A stretch of DNA of 64,000 nucleotides from Streptomyces hygroscopicus (GTDB taxonomy: Bacteria; Actinomycetota; Actinomycetes; Streptomycetales; Streptomycetaceae): NCBI GenBank assembly GCA_002021875.1, contig CP018627.1:1550001-1614000 (forward strand). Reading direction: 5' to 3'. The notes beneath the pieces were generated by a model. The model saw only the letters and a program-made list of their open reading frames with translations, ran no database searches and had not been told where the DNA came from. A program made the translations under genes and the position numbers. How positions within the stretch are numbered: position 1 is the first letter of the stretch; every line of letters starts with the position of its first letter. Shown here piece after piece: positions 42,601-54,400 of this stretch.

Positions 42601-43198
42601 CCTGGTGCGCGGCGCCGCCCCGCAGGCGGCCACCGGAGCCGCCGGCCCGGGCGGAGCGGCACCGGCGGAGGCGTTCGCCACCCTGTCCGAGGAGGACCGG
42701 CAGCAGGCGCTCCTCAAGCTGGTGCGCAATGCCACGGCGACGGTGCTGGGCCATGACACGGCGGATGCCATCCACCCCGCCCAGAACTTCCGGGAGCTGG
42801 GCTTCGACTCGCTGACCGCCGTGGAGCTGCGGAACCGGCTGGGCACCGCCACCGGTCTGCGGCTGCCCGCCACGCTGGTCTTCGACCACCCCACGCCCAG
42901 CGCGGTGGTACGGCTACTGCGGGAGCTCCTGGTCCCGGCCGGAGTAGCGCCGGGGGGCTCGCTCCTCACCGGCCTCGACGCCCTCGACGCCGCCTTGACC
43001 GGTGGAATCGCCGACCGCGAGCAGCGGGCCCGGATCGCGGTGCGGCTACGGGAACTGCTGCGCAAGGTGGACGGCCCGTGGCAGGGCGACGACGGCGACG
43101 ACCCCGCCGAGGAGGATCTGGCGTCGGCCAGCGACGAGGAGTTGTTCCAGGCGCTCGACAACGAGCTGACCGTCCCCTCCGACGACAGTCTCCGATGA
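36605..43198 (+). CDS. Type I polyketide synthase, module D: KS-AT(methylmalonyl)-DH-ER-KR-ACP
   Basis: About 2197 residues, ATG with AAGGAG upstream, 47 bases after the previous PKS. Order: docking coil 1-32; KS 33-455 (Cys206); AT about 565-860 (Ser664 in GHSQGE, YASH 767-770, so methylmalonyl); DH about 935-1210 (His976 in [10 protein letters not shown], where the usual Gly is Asp; Asp1143); ER about 1438-1744 (NADPH motif [13 protein letters not shown]); KR 1751-1990 (GGTGTLG, LRD in place of LDD so B-type, Tyr1899); ACP Ser2069; C-terminal docking helix. A full reductive loop should give a saturated alpha-methyl unit. In KR the position 13 before Tyr, normally the catalytic Ser, is Ala1886. 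Codon 495 is a rare TTA. Its AT region shares long near-identical tracts with module E. Confidence 0.95.
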   Translation: MSNEEKLLDHLKWVTAELRQTRERLREAESAEPEPLAIVGMACRYPGGVRSPEELWRLVRDGEDAVSGFPTDRGWGTEELFDPDPESYGKSYVDQGGFCYDATEFDAAFFDISPREAQAMDPQQRLLLETAWEAFERAGLNRKSLSGSNTGVFAGVGSHDYLSVIGNITSEVEGYVGAGNLGSVVSGRVAYSLGLEGPAVTVDTACSSSLVAIHLASQALRHGECDLALAGGVAVMATPGAFIEFSRQRGMAPDGRCKPFAAAADGTGWGEGAGLIVLERLCEAQRRNRRILGVIRGSAVNQDGASNGLTAPNGPSQQRVIRQALANARLSAAEVDAVDGHGTGTTLGDPIEAQALLATYGQGRPEDGPLWLGSIKSNLGHTQAAAGAASVIKMVMAMRHELLPASLHIDEPTPHADWASGAVRLLTEPVPWPRGERPRRAGVSAFGISGTNAHLILEQAPEPAEATPAPDTSPGGVAAGGVVPWVVSGRGREALRGQAAALAERVTANPEVTPSDIGWSLISTRSVFDHRAVIIGQHRDQLLAGLNALATGDTHPTLIEPDTTATPGSMGPVLVFPGQGSQWLGMGAGLLDTSPPFATRITECEQALTPHVDWSLTEVLRGGVDAADLARVDVVQPVLWAVMVSLAAVWDHHGLTPTAVVGHSQGEIAAACVAGALSLDEGARIVALRAHALRRLTGHGAMASLTMNHHHAREFLTGLGEAAHQVGIAAVNGPGSVVVSGPPEQVAHAVAACEKTGRRARLIDVDYASHSAQVDEIADELREVLSGIEPVQAEVTFYSTVTGARMDTSGLDTDYWVTNLREQVRFADAVQALLNDGHRVFIEASTHPVLTIGMQETFEEAGVPAAAVPTLRRDHGDHAQLMRSVAQAFTAGVAVDWTRWFPADPAPRAIDLPTYAFQRERYWLDGRGGHSGDPGDLGLGPAGHPLLGAAVELAEGGAHVLTGRLAPRTHPWLNDHRVLDTVLLPGTAFAELALHAAARTGCDQVSELTLHAPLVIPQGEAVDVQIAVSAPDHTGERPITVHSRPAADTGDAGWTRHATGALATSSAADSPALEGAWPPPGATPLPVEDFYRQLADHGYHYGPSFQGLIAAWRLDGDVYAEVSLPEGERDGAAAYGIHPALFDAALHARALDVAPDSEDAHRVLLPFTWSGLRLRATGADTLRIRITPTAPDRLTLFAADPTGAAVAVVDDLILRPVPDGQLGRARAASRNALFQVAWTRLTPAESAPTCRSAVIGPDGGPLADALPGATGLPDLAAVRASVADGAPAPDVVFAFFGSPADGRGDPVEHTHDLGKRALGVLREFLAAPELADARLAVVTRGAVAPQSHDDVHDLPASAVWGLVRSAQSESPGRVLLLDLDERDASLGALADVVASGEPQLALRDGVAYVPRLVHDDAAKRLTPPEGSAAWRLGLTGHGSLDQLALVDCPDNTRPLGRGEVRVALRAGGVNFHDVVVALGMVEDPRPLGGDGAGVVVEVGPETDAFAVGDRVMGLFNGTGPLVVTDVRMITRIPAGWSYAQAATTPSAFLTAYYGLADLAGLRAGEKLLLHAATGGVGLAALQLARHWRADVYATAGPTKWHALRERGFDDRHIASSRTLDFEEGFRAAAGSIDVVLNSLAGDFVDASLRLLAPGGRFIDMGRTDVRDPEEVGARYPGVVYRAFDLVGGAGPDRIQRMLAELSALFEDGTLRPLPTTLWDIRRAPEAFRHFSQARHIGKIVLTLPTALDPEGTVLITGGTGTLGAATARHLVAQHGVRRLLLISRRGLDAPGAAELAAELTGLGARVSIAACDAADRAALAKLLETVPDHHPLTAVVHAAGLLRDATVEALTPDQLDEVLWAKADAAWNLHELTRDAGLSVFVLFSAAAGLLGAAGQGNYAAANAFLDALAAHRHAQGLPATSLAWGYWAQATGMTGGMTDADRARLARAGMMGLETEQGLALLDIARDSGLPALAPIRLDLATLRREAHADDLPPLFRSLVRGAAPQAATGAAGPGGAAPAEAFATLSEEDRQQALLKLVRNATATVLGHDTADAIHPAQNFRELGFDSLTAVELRNRLGTATGLRLPATLVFDHPTPSAVVRLLRELLVPAGVAPGGSLLTGLDALDAALTGGIADREQRARIAVRLRELLRKVDGPWQGDDGDDPAEEDLASASDEELFQALDNELTVPSDDSLR
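37964..38735 (+). repeat. KS-AT linker/AT tract copy 1 (module D)
   Basis: A 772-base segment almost identical to 44649-45420 in module E, followed by a diverged patch and then another near-identical block (38991-39182 versus 45676-45867). It carries a TTA codon at 38087 where the copy has CTG. Confidence 0.85.
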
Positions 43199-43213
43199 AC
43201 CGCTGAATCAGGA

Positions 43214-43249
43214 CCCCGAACAGGGCCCCGAACAGGGCCCCTAACAGGA
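43214..43249 (+). repeat. Three tandem 12-bp repeats between PKS genes
   Basis: The unit ccccgaacaggg occurs twice exactly (43214-43225, 43226-43237), followed by a third copy with two changes (43238-43249). It sits in the 91-base gap between module D and module E genes, the only sizeable gap in this gene run and one where no good ribosome site precedes the next gene. Confidence 0.7.
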
Positions 43250-43289
43250 CGTGAAATCAGGACCGCCGTGACGATCGGGTTGATGCGAT

Positions 43290-46200
43290 ATGACGGATGA
43301 CGAGAAGCTCCGCAGCTATCTCAAGCGGGCGACCGCCGATCTGCGTCTGGCCAGGCGGCAGTTGCGCGAGGTCGAGGACCGCGCCCGGGAGCCCATCGCC
43401 ATCATCGGGATGGCCTGCCACTTCCCCGGCGATGTGGCGACCCCCGAGGACCTGTGGCGGGTGGTGGACGAGGGCGTGGATGTCATCTCCTCGTTTCCCG
43501 AGGACCGTGGCTGGGACCTGGAGAACCTCTACGACCCGGATCCCGAGCATGCCGGTACCAGCAGCGCCCGCGAGGGCGGGTTTCTGCGCGATGTGGCCGA
43601 TTTCGACGCCGAGTTCTTCGGGATCAACCCGCGAGAGGCCGCGGCGATGGATCCGCAGCAGCGGCTTCTGCTGGAGACGGCGTGGGAGGCGTTCGAGCGC
43701 GCGGGGCTGACGCGGGAGGCGCTGAGCGGCAGCGCCACCGGGGTGTTCGCCGGAGTGGACTCGTACCACTATCTGTCGCTCATCGGCCAGACGACCGGCG
43801 ACTCGGCGGGCTATGTGGCCACCGGGAACCTCGGCAGCGTGGTCTCGGGCCGGGTGTCGTACTCGTTCGGCCTGGAGGGGCCCGCGGTCACGGTGGACAC
43901 GGCGTGCTCGTCGTCCCTGGTGGCCACGCATCTGGCGGTGCAGGCGCTGCGGCAGGACGAGTGTTCGCTGGCTCTGGCGGGCGGGGTGACGGTGATGGCC
44001 ACGCCCGGTGGGTTCACCGAGTTCTCACGTCAGCGCGCACTGTCCCCGGACGGGCGGTGCAAGGCGTTCGCCGCGGCGGCGGACGGCACGGGCTTCTCCG
44101 AGGGCGTCGGTCTGGTGCTGCTGGAGCGGCTGTCCGACGCACGGCGCAACGGGCATCGGGTGCTGGCGGTGATCCGGGGTTCGGCGGTCAATCAGGACGG
44201 CGCAAGCAACGGTCTTACGGCGCCCAACGGGCCCTCGCAGCAGAGGGTGATCCGGCAGGCGCTGGCGAACGCGGGGCTGTCGCCGTCCGAGGTGGACGCG
44301 GTGGAGGCGCACGGAACGGGCACGACGCTGGGCGATCCGATCGAGGCGCAGGCGCTGCTGGCCACGTACGGCCAGGACCGGCCGGAGGGACATCCGCTGT
44401 GGCTGGGCTCCGTCAAGTCCAACATCGGGCACACCCAGGCCGCCGCCGGAGTGGCGAGCATCATCAAGATGGTGGAGGCCCTGCGACACGGGGTGCTCCC
44501 CGCCTCGCTGCACATCGACGAGCCGACACCGCATGTGGACTGGGGCGCGGGCGCGGTGCGGCTGCTGACCGAGCCGGTCGGGTGGGCGGCGAACGGGCGG
44601 CCGTGCCGTGCGGGTGTGTCGTCGTTCGGCATCAGCGGTACGAACGCTCATCTGATCCTTGAGCAGGCCCCCGAACCGGCCGAGGCCACCCCCGCACCGG
44701 ACACCTCACCGGGCGGTGTTGCGGCGGGTGGTGTAGTGCCATGGGTGGTGTCCGGACGTGGCCGTGAGGCGCTGCGCGGCCAGGCCGCGGCACTGGCCGA
44801 ACGAGTGACCGCCAACCCCGAAGTCACACCGTCGGACATCGGCTGGTCGCTGATCAGCACCCGGTCCGTCTTCGACCACCGCGCCGTCATCATCGGCCAA
44901 CACCGCGACGAACTCCTGGCCGGACTCAACGCCCTGGCCACCGGCCACACCCACCCCACCCTCATCGAACCCGACACCACCGCCACCCCAGGCAGCATGG
45001 GACCGGTCCTGGTCTTCCCCGGCCAAGGCTCACAGTGGCTCGGCATGGGCGCCGGACTCCTCGACACCTCACCCCCCTTCGCCACCCGCATCACCGAATG
45101 CGAACAAGCCCTCACCCCCCACGTCGACTGGTCCCTCACCGACGTCCTACGCGGCGGCGTCAACGCCGCCGACCTCGCCCGCGTCGACGTCGTCCAACCC
45201 GTCCTATGGGCCGTCATGGTCTCCCTCGCCGCCGTATGGGACCACCACGGCCTCACCCCCACCGCCGTCGTCGGCCACAGCCAAGGCGAAATCGCCGCCG
45301 CCTGCGTCGCCGGAGCACTCTCCCTCGACGAAGGCGCCCGCATCGTCGCCCTCCGCGCCCACGCCCTCCGCCGCCTCACCGGCCACGGCGCCATGGCCTC
45401 CCTCACCATGAACCACCACCGGGCGAAGGAATTCCTGACCGGGCTCGGCGAACGCGCCGAAGGGGTGGGCGTGGCCGCCGTCAACGGGCCGGGGTCCGTG
45501 GTGGTCTCCGGGCCGCCGGAGCAGGTGGCCCACGCCGTGTCCGCATGCGAAGAGACAGGCCGCCGGGCCCGTCTCATCGACGTCGACTACGCCTCCCACA
45601 GCGCCCAAGTGGACGAGATCGCCGAGGAGTTGCATGAGCTTCTGGCCGGGGTCAAGCCGGTGCCCGGCCACGTGGCGTTCTACTCGACCGTCACCGGCGC
45701 CCGCATGGACACCAGCGGCCTCGACACCGACTACTGGGTCACCAACCTCCGCGAACAAGTACGGTTCGCCGACGCCGTACAAGCACTCCTCAACGACGGC
45801 CACCGCGTATTCATCGAAGCCAGCACCCACCCCGTCCTCACCATCGGCATGCAGGAGACCTTCGAGGAGGCGGGGGTCGACGCGGTGACCGTCCCGACCC
45901 TGCGGCGCGACCACGGTGGCCCGGACCAGCTGGCGCGGTCGGTGGCACAGGCGTTCACCGCGGGAGTCGCGGTCGACTGGACCCGCTGGTTCCCCGCCGA
46001 CCCCGCACCCCGCGCCATCGACCTGCCCACCTACGCCTTCCAGCGTGAGCGGTACTGGCTGGACGGAGCGGGCGGGCCGGGTGGCGATCCGGCCGATCTG
46101 GGTCTGACGTCCGCAGGCCATCCGCTGCTCGGCGCCGCCGTGGAACTCGCCGACGGCACCACCCATGTGCTCACCGGCCGCCTCTCCGCACGGTCCCACC

Positions 46201-49076
46201 CATGGCTCGCCGAGCATGTGGTGGCGGGTGCGGTGCTGGCACCGGGCGCGGTGCTGGTGGAGTGGGCGCTGCGAGCGGCCGACGAGGTCGGCTGCGGCGA
46301 GGTGGAGGAGCTCGCGCTGCAGGTTCCGCTGGCGCTGCCCGAGTCCGGTGCGCTGCGGGTACAGGTGGTGGTGGGTGCCGCGGCCGAGGACGGGCGGCGC
46401 GAGGTGCGGATGTACTCCCGCCCCGACCGGCTCGACGGCCCCGGCCAGGCCCTGGCCCTCGATTCCGGTCCGGACGCGGGGTGGGTGTGTCATGCGGTGG
46501 GCGTGCTCGCACCCGCTGCCGAGGAACCCGCACCGGTGGAGGGCCTGGGCGGGGTGTGGCCGCCACGGGGCGCCGAGCCGCTGGACGTCGGCGCCTTCTA
46601 CGAGCAGGTGATGGCGGCGGGTTACGGATACGGCCCGGCGTACCAGGGGCTGACGGCCGCGTGGCGTCATGGCCGGGATGTCCTCGCCGAGGTGGCACTG
46701 CCCGATGCCGCGGGTGGCCGGGACGGTTTCGGCATCCATCCGGCGCTGCTGGACGCGGCGCTGCATCCGTCGCTGCTGATGGACCGGCCCGAGGGTCAGG
46801 AGGACGACGGCAAGGTGTGGTTGCCGTTCGCCTGGAACGGCGTGTCCCTGTGGGCCACCGAGGCGGCCACGGTACGGGTGCGGCTGTCGCGGGACGAGGA
46901 GCGGCAGTCGCTGCGGCTGACGGTGGCGGACACGGTGGGCGCTCCGGTGCTCACGGTCGATTCGCTGGTGACCCGTCCGGCCGCGACGGACCGGCTGCGC
47001 GCGGCCGGGGCCGCCCGTACCGTGGACGGGCTGTTCACCCTGGACTGGACGCCGCTGCCCGTTCCGGCCACCGCACCGCTCCCCACGTCGGTGGTCGGTG
47101 AGGGCGGCTGGGTGGTGCTGGGCGAGGACCGGCTGGGGCTGGCGGAGCCGGTCGCGGCCGGGGTGAGCCCCGATGCCACGGTGTGCCATCCCGGCCTGGA
47201 GGCACTGATCGCGGCTGTGGACGCGGGTGAGCCCGCCCCTGCCGTCGTCCTTGCCCATCCGTACGCCGCTGAGGGCGGCCACGGGGACGGGCTGGGGGCG
47301 ACCGAGGAGCTGCTGGGGCTGGTGCAGTCCTGGCTGAGGCGGCCGGCCCTGGCCGATGCGCGGCTGGTGGTCGTCACACGGGGTGCGATGGCGGCGGGCC
47401 GTCCGGGTGATCACATCGACAACCCCGGTGACACTGCACTGGATCCGTCCGGTGCCGGGGCGTGGGGGCTGATCCGCAGCGCCCAGTCGGAGAACCCGGG
47501 CCGGTTCGTACTGCTCGACCTCGATGAGCGTCCCGAGGGCCTCGTGGCGGCCGTGGTGCGCGCGATCGAGTCGCATGAGCCCCAGGCGGCGCTCCGGGAC
47601 GGACGGGTGCTGGTGCCCCGTATGGTCCGCGCGACGGCAGCGGCGGCAACGACGGCCACACCGGGCCCGGCCGTCGACGACCAGGACGAGCAGGAGAAGA
47701 CCCCCCGACTCGGCGCCGACGGCACCGTGCTGATCACGGGTGGCACCGGCACCCTGGGCGCTCTGGTCGCCGAGCACCTGGTGCGCACCTGGGGAGTCGG
47801 GCATCTGCTGCTGGTGAGCCGGAGCGGTCCGGAGGCCGCCGGTGCCGATGAACTCACCGACAAGTTGACGGAGTTGGGCGCTCAGGTGCGGATCGCCGCG
47901 GTCGATGTCACCGACCCGGACGAGGTGGCCGCTCTGGTGGCCGGGGTCGATCCCGCGCATCCGCTGGCCGGTGTCGTCCATGCGGCCGGGGTGCTGGACG
48001 ACGCCGTCCTCACCACCCAGACCCCGGAGCGGCTGGCGCGGGTGTGGCGTCCGAAGGCCACGGCCGCGGCCCATCTGCACGCCGCGACGGCGGAGTTGCC
48101 GCTGTCCCTGTTTGTGATGTTCTCCTCCACGGCGGGCACGCTGGGCGCCTCCGGGCAGTCCAACTACGCTGCGGCGAACGCCTACTGCGACGCCCTGGCC
48201 GCCCGGCGCCGTGCCCTCGGCCTGCCGGGTCTCTCGGTGGCGTGGGGCCTGTGGGCGGACGCCAGCGGGATGACCGGGCACCTCGGGGAGGCGGACCGGG
48301 CCAGGATGGCCCAGTCGGGCATCGGGGCGATGTCCGGCGAGCGGGCGCTGGGGCTGCTGGACGCCGCCGTGCGCCACGGCCACCACCATCTGATCGCCAT
48401 CGATCTGGACGTACGGGCCCTGGCGGGACAGCCGGCGCTCACCCTGCCCGCTCCGCTGCGGGCGCTCACCGGTGGCGGCACGGCCCGGCGCACCGCGGCC
48501 ACCGCCCGGCCGCACACCGACTGGGCCGGTCATCTGGCCGCGCTGCCGCTGGAGGAGCAGCGCCGCACGCTGCTCAGTCTGGTCCTCACCCATGCCGCGG
48601 CGGCGCTGGGCCACTCCGACCCCGGGCGGATCCAGACCGAGCGCGGCTTCCTGGAGCTCGGCTTCGACTCGCTGACCGCGATCGAACTGCGGAACAGGCT
48701 GACCGCCGTGACCGGGCTGCGGCTGGCCACCACCCTGATTTTCGACCATCCGAATCCGGCCGCGCTCGCCGCGCATCTGCATACGGAACTGGCGCCCGAG
48801 GACGTGGATCCGCTCGCCCCGATGCTGGGCGAAATCGACAGGATGGAAAGCGCGCTGCTTTCCGTGGCCCAGGACGAGGCGGCGCAGGAAGCGCTGCTCA
48901 AGCGCCTTCGGAGCACGCTGTCGAAATTGGGCGCCCTGCACGGCGGCGGGACGGAGGAAGGGCCCGCGACCGGCCGCATTCAGGACGCCACGGCCGACGA
49001 GATCTTCCAGTTCATCGACCAGGACCTTGGCCGAAGCGACAGCAACGGAGAGCATGCACATGGGGGCACACGGTGA
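43290..49076 (+). CDS. Type I polyketide synthase, module E: KS-AT(methylmalonyl)-DH-KR-ACP
   Basis: About 1928 residues. Order: docking coil ([20 protein letters not shown]); KS 33-455 (Cys206); AT about 565-860 (Ser664 in GHSQGE, YASH 767-770, methylmalonyl); DH with intact [10 protein letters not shown] (His976) and [10 protein letters not shown] (Asp1155); KR from 1478 with LDD near 1569 (B-type) and Ser/Tyr1626/Asn intact; ACP Ser1794; C-terminal docking helix ([13 protein letters not shown]), so another protein should follow in the assembly line. The expected product is an alpha-methyl trans-alkene, the kind of trisubstituted double bond that polyether epoxidases use. No clear ribosome site precedes the ATG. 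The stop overlaps the start of the first SnoaL-fold gene (GTGA). Confidence 0.95.
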   Translation: MTDDEKLRSYLKRATADLRLARRQLREVEDRAREPIAIIGMACHFPGDVATPEDLWRVVDEGVDVISSFPEDRGWDLENLYDPDPEHAGTSSAREGGFLRDVADFDAEFFGINPREAAAMDPQQRLLLETAWEAFERAGLTREALSGSATGVFAGVDSYHYLSLIGQTTGDSAGYVATGNLGSVVSGRVSYSFGLEGPAVTVDTACSSSLVATHLAVQALRQDECSLALAGGVTVMATPGGFTEFSRQRALSPDGRCKAFAAAADGTGFSEGVGLVLLERLSDARRNGHRVLAVIRGSAVNQDGASNGLTAPNGPSQQRVIRQALANAGLSPSEVDAVEAHGTGTTLGDPIEAQALLATYGQDRPEGHPLWLGSVKSNIGHTQAAAGVASIIKMVEALRHGVLPASLHIDEPTPHVDWGAGAVRLLTEPVGWAANGRPCRAGVSSFGISGTNAHLILEQAPEPAEATPAPDTSPGGVAAGGVVPWVVSGRGREALRGQAAALAERVTANPEVTPSDIGWSLISTRSVFDHRAVIIGQHRDELLAGLNALATGHTHPTLIEPDTTATPGSMGPVLVFPGQGSQWLGMGAGLLDTSPPFATRITECEQALTPHVDWSLTDVLRGGVNAADLARVDVVQPVLWAVMVSLAAVWDHHGLTPTAVVGHSQGEIAAACVAGALSLDEGARIVALRAHALRRLTGHGAMASLTMNHHRAKEFLTGLGERAEGVGVAAVNGPGSVVVSGPPEQVAHAVSACEETGRRARLIDVDYASHSAQVDEIAEELHELLAGVKPVPGHVAFYSTVTGARMDTSGLDTDYWVTNLREQVRFADAVQALLNDGHRVFIEASTHPVLTIGMQETFEEAGVDAVTVPTLRRDHGGPDQLARSVAQAFTAGVAVDWTRWFPADPAPRAIDLPTYAFQRERYWLDGAGGPGGDPADLGLTSAGHPLLGAAVELADGTTHVLTGRLSARSHPWLAEHVVAGAVLAPGAVLVEWALRAADEVGCGEVEELALQVPLALPESGALRVQVVVGAAAEDGRREVRMYSRPDRLDGPGQALALDSGPDAGWVCHAVGVLAPAAEEPAPVEGLGGVWPPRGAEPLDVGAFYEQVMAAGYGYGPAYQGLTAAWRHGRDVLAEVALPDAAGGRDGFGIHPALLDAALHPSLLMDRPEGQEDDGKVWLPFAWNGVSLWATEAATVRVRLSRDEERQSLRLTVADTVGAPVLTVDSLVTRPAATDRLRAAGAARTVDGLFTLDWTPLPVPATAPLPTSVVGEGGWVVLGEDRLGLAEPVAAGVSPDATVCHPGLEALIAAVDAGEPAPAVVLAHPYAAEGGHGDGLGATEELLGLVQSWLRRPALADARLVVVTRGAMAAGRPGDHIDNPGDTALDPSGAGAWGLIRSAQSENPGRFVLLDLDERPEGLVAAVVRAIESHEPQAALRDGRVLVPRMVRATAAAATTATPGPAVDDQDEQEKTPRLGADGTVLITGGTGTLGALVAEHLVRTWGVGHLLLVSRSGPEAAGADELTDKLTELGAQVRIAAVDVTDPDEVAALVAGVDPAHPLAGVVHAAGVLDDAVLTTQTPERLARVWRPKATAAAHLHAATAELPLSLFVMFSSTAGTLGASGQSNYAAANAYCDALAARRRALGLPGLSVAWGLWADASGMTGHLGEADRARMAQSGIGAMSGERALGLLDAAVRHGHHHLIAIDLDVRALAGQPALTLPAPLRALTGGGTARRTAATARPHTDWAGHLAALPLEEQRRTLLSLVLTHAAAALGHSDPGRIQTERGFLELGFDSLTAIELRNRLTAVTGLRLATTLIFDHPNPAALAAHLHTELAPEDVDPLAPMLGEIDRMESALLSVAQDEAAQEALLKRLRSTLSKLGALHGGGTEEGPATGRIQDATADEIFQFIDQDLGRSDSNGEHAHGGTR
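44649..45420 (+). repeat. KS-AT linker/AT tract copy 2 (module E)
   Basis: Partner of 37964-38735, matching base for base over most of 772 bases with scattered synonymous-type changes. Flanking KS and post-AT patches are clearly more diverged. Confidence 0.85.
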
Positions 49077-49510
49077 TTGATGAGCGAAGCCGGAAGAAGC
49101 TCATCCTCGAGCACAGCCGCCGGATGAACGCCGCGGATATCGACGGGCTTCTCGAACTCTACGCGGACGAGGTCACTTTCGAGGATCCGGTCGGATCGGG
49201 ACGGAGGACCGGGCGGGACGCCCTTCGTGAGCATTTCGAGGAGCTCGCCGCGGCGGATATCAGCGAGATTCCCGGTGAGCCGGTCGCGGGACAGGACGGT
49301 GTGCATGTCCTGGTGCCGGTGACGGCCACCATGAACTATCTGCCCAAAGGCCCCGGATTCGCCGAGCGCGGCTGGCTGACGGCCCCGGACACCCCGGAGG
49401 ACTCCCGCATCACCTGGGACTACGTCCTGATGATGCGCGCGGGGGCCGGCGGTCTCATTCAGGAACTGCAGATGTTCTGGGGGAGGTCGGACATTGACAT
49501 CACCGGCTGA
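49073..49510 (+). CDS. SnoaL-fold polyether epoxide hydrolase/cyclase (MonB/Lsd19-like), first copy
   Basis: About 145 residues from GTG 49073, which overlaps the stop of module E (GTGA), so it is translationally coupled to the PKS. The protein is a small cone-shaped ketosteroid-isomerase-like fold. [13 protein letters not shown] carries Asp38, and Glu65 lies in DISEIPGEP. These match the Asp/Glu acid-base pair of MonBI and Lsd19A, which open epoxides and form the cyclic ethers. It acts in the cytoplasm on an epoxidised polyketide, probably still bound to an ACP. The two tandem copies recall MonBI and MonBII; which ring each would close is unknown. Confidence 0.87.
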   Translation: MIDERSRKKLILEHSRRMNAADIDGLLELYADEVTFEDPVGSGRRTGRDALREHFEELAAADISEIPGEPVAGQDGVHVLVPVTATMNYLPKGPGFAERGWLTAPDTPEDSRITWDYVLMMRAGAGGLIQELQMFWGRSDIDITG

Positions 49511-49545
49511 TCCCCCACGACCCCGGCACCGCGCAGGAGGCGTTC

Positions 49546-50013
49546 ATGGCCGATGAGGCAACCCTCAAGAAGATGGCCCTGGAATACGCGCGGCGAATGA
49601 ACGCCGGTGATGTCGAGGCCGTATTGGAGCTGTTCTCGGACGACATCGTCTTCGAAGACCCGGTCGGCGCGCCCCCGCTCATCGGAAAGGACGCCCTTCG
49701 CGGACACATCGCCTGGTCCATCGAATGCCAGGTGCATGAGACCCCGGGCCGTCCGGTCACCTCGATGGACGGCCGCAGGGTGGCGGTGCCGACCACGGTC
49801 ACGGTGTACGCACCGGCGAAACTCACCTTCAGCATCATCGGCGTGATCGAACTCGGTGATGACGGTCTGGTCCATCACGCCCAGGCGTTCTGGGGCATCA
49901 CGGATACGAAAGTGGGCGACGGCCCCGAACTCAGCGGTGTCGCGCATTTCATGGCGGTCACCCAGAACCTCGCCAAGATGGTCCAGGCCAAGGGCAGCCC
50001 CAGTCCGATGTAA
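49546..50013 (+). CDS. SnoaL-fold polyether epoxide hydrolase/cyclase, second copy
   Basis: About 155 residues, ATG behind a perfect AGGAGG. It is homologous to the previous gene along its length (EYARRMNAGDVEAVLELFSD, FEDPVG), with the same Asp38 and Glu65 positions, so both copies look catalytically competent. It has an extra C-terminal helix (GVAHFMAVTQNLAKMVQA) absent from the first copy, which may aid dimer or partner contact. The loop around residues 95-115 also differs, so the pair probably act on different epoxides. It sits between the first copy and the epoxidase, the arrangement expected in a polyether cluster. Confidence 0.88.
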   Translation: MADEATLKKMALEYARRMNAGDVEAVLELFSDDIVFEDPVGAPPLIGKDALRGHIAWSIECQVHETPGRPVTSMDGRRVAVPTTVTVYAPAKLTFSIIGVIELGDDGLVHHAQAFWGITDTKVGDGPELSGVAHFMAVTQNLAKMVQAKGSPSPM

Positions 50014-50048
50014 AAGGCCGTAAGCGGTGAAGGGACGAAAGCAGAACC

Positions 50049-51479
50049 ATGACCGAACCCAAGCACGGAATCGTTCTGGGCGGAGGCTGGGCGGGAATGC
50101 TGGCTGCCCATGTGCTGGCCCGCCATCTGGAGCGCGTCACCGTCGTGGAGCGCGATGTGCTGCCGGACGGCCCCCGGCACCGTAAGGGATCGCCGCAGGG
50201 ACGCCATGTCCATGTGCTGTGGTCCAGCGGTGCGCGCATCGTGGACACGCTGCTGCCGGGCATGATCGACCAACTGCTCGACGCGGGCGCCCGCCGGATC
50301 GGATTCCATCAGGACCTGGTGACCTTGACGTCCCACGGCTGGCAACACCGCTTTCCACCGCGGCAGTACGCCCTGATGTGCACCCGCCCGTTCCTGGACT
50401 GGAAGGTCCGCGACCGCGTTCTGGCCACCGGGCGGATCACCTTACGCCAGCGCGCCGAGATCCTCGATCTGGTCGGCGACGCCGAACGGGTCACCGGGGT
50501 CCGGGTGCGCGACATGGACACCGGTGCGCAGGAAACGCTGGAGGCCGATCTGGTGATCGACGCCTCCGGGCGCGGTTCCCGGCTCCGGCACTGGCTGTCG
50601 GCGCTGGAGGTGCCGCCGCTCGAGGAGGACATCGTCGACGCGGGCATCGCGTACGCCACCCGCGTCTACCAGGCGCCGCCGGGTGCCGCCGCCGGATTCC
50701 CCGCCGTCAACGTGGCCGCCGACCACCGGCTGCGCGAGCCGGGCCGGTTCGGGGTGGTGTATCCGCAGGAGGACGGCACCTGGATGGTGACCCTGTCGTG
50801 CACCCGGGGCGCCGGACTGCCCGCGCACGACGACGACTTCCTGCCCTACGCCCGGACGCTGCGCCATCCGCTGGTCGCCGATCTCATCGACCTCGCGAAG
50901 CCGCTGACCTCGGTGGCCGTCTCGCGTGTCGGCGCCAACCGGCGGCTGTATCCGGAGCGGCTGGACATCTGGCCGGAGGGGCTGCTGGTGCTCGGCGACG
51001 CGCTGGCCGCGTTCAACCCCATCTACGGCCATGGGATGAGCTCCGCGGCTCGTGCGGCCGCCGCGCTGGACACCGCGCTGCAGCGGTCCGGGGCCGATGT
51101 GGGAGCGACCCGCCGGGCTCAGCAGGCGATCAGTGCCACCGTGGACGATCCCTGGATCATGGCCGCGTCCAAGGATGTGGAGTACGTCAACTGCCGGATG
51201 AGCATGACGGATCCGCGGCTGACGGGCGGGGCCGTGGCCCGGCAGCGCTTCTCCGATCTGATCGCCGACCGGTCGATCCGTTCCTCGGCGGTGTGTGATG
51301 TGGTGACCGATGTCATCAGCCTGACCGCCCCGCAGTCCGAGCTGGCGTCCAGCCGCTTTCTGTCGCTCATGCACAAGGACCGGGTCCTTCCGGAGCTCAC
51401 CGAGCCGCCGCTGACCGCCGATGAGCTCGCGCTGGTGAATCTGACTCCGCGCAGCACGGTGAGTGCGGGCGGCTCATGA
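50049..51479 (+). CDS. FAD-dependent polyether epoxidase (MonCI/Lsd18-like)
   Basis: About 476 residues. The N-terminal FAD motif [18 protein letters not shown] is followed by the family block [20 protein letters not shown], close to my recollection of Lsd18 and Mon[15 protein letters not shown] is the second nucleotide motif and [18 protein letters not shown] the FAD-ribose motif. By family knowledge the enzyme uses FAD, NAD(P)H and O2 to epoxidise several trans double bonds of the linear polyene before the epoxide-opening cascade. Codon 132 (50442-50444) is a rare TTA, so expression may depend on bldA. Its stop overlaps the start of the KS-like gene (ATGA). It is one of the strongest pieces of evidence for a polyether product. 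Confidence 0.92.
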   Translation: MTEPKHGIVLGGGWAGMLAAHVLARHLERVTVVERDVLPDGPRHRKGSPQGRHVHVLWSSGARIVDTLLPGMIDQLLDAGARRIGFHQDLVTLTSHGWQHRFPPRQYALMCTRPFLDWKVRDRVLATGRITLRQRAEILDLVGDAERVTGVRVRDMDTGAQETLEADLVIDASGRGSRLRHWLSALEVPPLEEDIVDAGIAYATRVYQAPPGAAAGFPAVNVAADHRLREPGRFGVVYPQEDGTWMVTLSCTRGAGLPAHDDDFLPYARTLRHPLVADLIDLAKPLTSVAVSRVGANRRLYPERLDIWPEGLLVLGDALAAFNPIYGHGMSSAARAAAALDTALQRSGADVGATRRAQQAISATVDDPWIMAASKDVEYVNCRMSMTDPRLTGGAVARQRFSDLIADRSIRSSAVCDVVTDVISLTAPQSELASSRFLSLMHKDRVLPELTEPPLTADELALVNLTPRSTVSAGGS

Positions 51480-54400
51480 GCAACGAGGAAAAGCTCGTCG
51501 ACTATCTCAAGTGGACCACGGCCGAGCTCCATGAGACCCGGCAGCGGCTGCGGGAGGTCCGGGCGGAGCTGGCGGAGCCGATCGCCGTCGTCGGCATGGC
51601 CTGCCGCTTTCCCGGCGGAGTGCGCACCCCGGCACAGCTGTGGGACCTGGTGGCCGACGAGCGGGACGCGGTCTCCAGCTTCCCCACCGACCGGGGCTGG
51701 GACCTGGAGAACCTCTATCACCCCGATCCGGAGCACCACGGCACCTCATACGTCCGGGCCGGCGGCTTCATCTATGACGCGGCCGACTTCGACGCGGAGT
51801 TCTTCGACATCGGCGCCCGGGAGGCGGCGGCCATCGAACCGCAGCAGCGGATGCTGCTGGAGCTGGCCTGGGAGGCGACGGAGAGCGCGGGCATCGATCC
51901 GCACACCCTGCGAGGCAGCCGGACCGGCGTCTATACGGGGGTGATGTACCACGACTACGCCTCGCGTCTGGAGGAGATCCCCGAGGGCCTGCTGGGCCAT
52001 GTGGGCAACGGCAACGCGGGCAGTGTGTCCTCGGGCCGGGTGGCGTTCACCCTAGGTCTGCAGGGCGCGGCGGTCTCCTTGGACACCGCGTGTTCGTCGT
52101 CGCTGGTGGCGATGCATCTGGCGGCCGGATCGCTGCGGCGGGGCGAGTGCACGCTGGCGCTGGCCGGTGGCGCCGCCATCATGTACACCGCGAGCGTCTT
52201 CCAAGTGGCCTCCAGCCAGCGCCAGTTGTCCCCCGATGTCCGGTGCCGGTCGTTCGCGGACGCCGCCGACGGCATGGTGTACGGGGAGGGCGCCGGTCTG
52301 GTGCTGCTGGAACGGCTTTCGGACGCGCGGCGGAACGGGCACCCGGTGCTGGCCGTGATCCGCGGCTCGGCGATCAACCAGGACGGTGCCAGTACGGGCA
52401 TGGCCGCTCCCAACGGTCCCGCCCAGCAGCAGCTCATCCGCGACGCCCTGGCGGACGCCCGGCTCTCCACGGGGGACGTGGACGCGGTGGAGGCGCATGG
52501 CACCGGTACCGCGTTCGGCGACTCCATCGAGCTCCAGGCACTGCTCGCCACGTACGGCCAGGACCGTCCGGACGACCGGCCGCTGCTGCTGGGATCCATC
52601 AAGTCGAACCTCGGTCATACGCAGGCCGCCGCCGGAATGGCCGGTGTGATCAAGATGGTGATGGCGATGCGCCGGGGCGTGCTGCCGCGTTCGCTCCACA
52701 TCGACCGGCCGACCCGGCTGGTGCACTGGCGCAAGGGCGCGGTGCGGCTGCTGACCGAGCGGATGGACTGGCCGCGGATGGACCGGCCCCGGCGTGCCGG
52801 GGTGTCCTCGTTCAGCGCCAGCGGCACCAACGCCCATGTGATTCTCGAGGAGTTCACCGAATCGGTGGAGCCCGCTGCCGGCGACAGTGGCGCCCGCGAT
52901 GCGGGGGTGGTGCCGTGGGTGCTGTCCGCGCGGGGCGCGGCGGCGCTGCGCGGACAGGCCCGTGCGCTGGCCGCGCATACGGCGGCGGCCGGTCCGGGGC
53001 TGTCCCCCGCCGGTGTGGGATGGTCGCTGGTGACCACACGGTCGGCCTTCGACCACCGGGCGGTCGTGGTCGGCCGGGGACCGGACGAGCTGAGCGCGGG
53101 GCTGGCGGCGCTGGCGGCCGGTGAGCCGCATCCCTCGGTGGTGGGGCCCGAGGTGGCCCGTACCGGCACGGCGGCGGCCTCGGCGGGCAGGACGGTGTTC
53201 GTCTTCGGCGGCGAGGGTGGCCACCTGCCGCAGACCGGTTCCGAGCTGTACGACCGGTTCCCCGTCTTCGCCACGGCCTTCGACGAGGCCGGTGAGTTGC
53301 TGGGCATGAAGGGGGACCGCGACGCGTCCTCCCGGGAGGGGCTGTTCGCCCTCTACGTCGCACTGGCCCGGCTGCTGGCCTCGGTGGGGGTGCGCCCCGA
53401 CGCGGTGGTGGGCTGTGGGGTCGGTGAGATCGCGGCGGCGCACATCGCCGGTGCTCTCGACCTCGCCCACGCCTGCCGCATGGTGGCCGCCGGCACCGAC
53501 CCGAGCACGGTGGAGTACGAGCGGCCGTCCCTGCCCTCGCTGGACGAGGCCGGTGCGGTGTGGGAGCTGGGGCCGGAGGCGATGCCGGCCTCCGCCCCGG
53601 CGGCGCTGGTGCTGTCGCCCTTCCGGGGCGAGGGGTCCGAGAGGTCCGAGGTGCGGGGGCTGATGTGCGGCCTGGCCCGTATGCACACCATGGGCGCCAC
53701 CGCGGACTGGGCCGCGCTGTTCGACGGCGATCCGGCTCCCCGCACCGTCGCCCTGCCCACCTACGCCTTTCAACGACAGCGCTTCTGGCTGGAGGACGAG
53801 GCTCCGGCGGATGCCGAGTCCCGGGTGGAGACCTGGGCGGACGCCGAGTTCTGGGATGCCGTGGCCCGTACGGACACGGCGGCCCTGACCCGGGCTCTCG
53901 AGGTCCCCGCCGGCCGGCGGGAGGTGCTCGCGGAGATCCTGCCCGCCCTGGCCACCTGGCGGCGGCAGCGGGAGTGGCGCTACCGCATCGCCTGGAAGCC
54001 CCTCGCCGACCCGTCGGCGCCACGGCTGACCGGCACCTGGCTGGTCGTGACGTCCGGCCACAGCGGGTCCGGTGACAACGGGTCCGGAGACAGCAGCTCC
54101 GGTGACAGCGGCGGCGACGCCACGGTGGCCGCCGTGACCAACGCGCTGCGCCACCATGGCGCCGAGACCGTCGTGTTCGCCCCGGACACCACATCACCGG
54201 ACGACGAGGCGCGGGCCCGGCGGATGTCCGAGGCCGTAGGCGGGCGGCCGGTCGCCGGGGTGCTCTCCCTGCTGGCGGTGGAGACACCGGCCGACGACGG
54301 GCGCGGCCCGGCGCTCGCCCCGACCCTCGACCTGTTCGAGACGCTGCGGCGGGCCGGGATCGAGACCCCGGTGTGGCTGGCCACCCGTGGTGGCGTCGGC

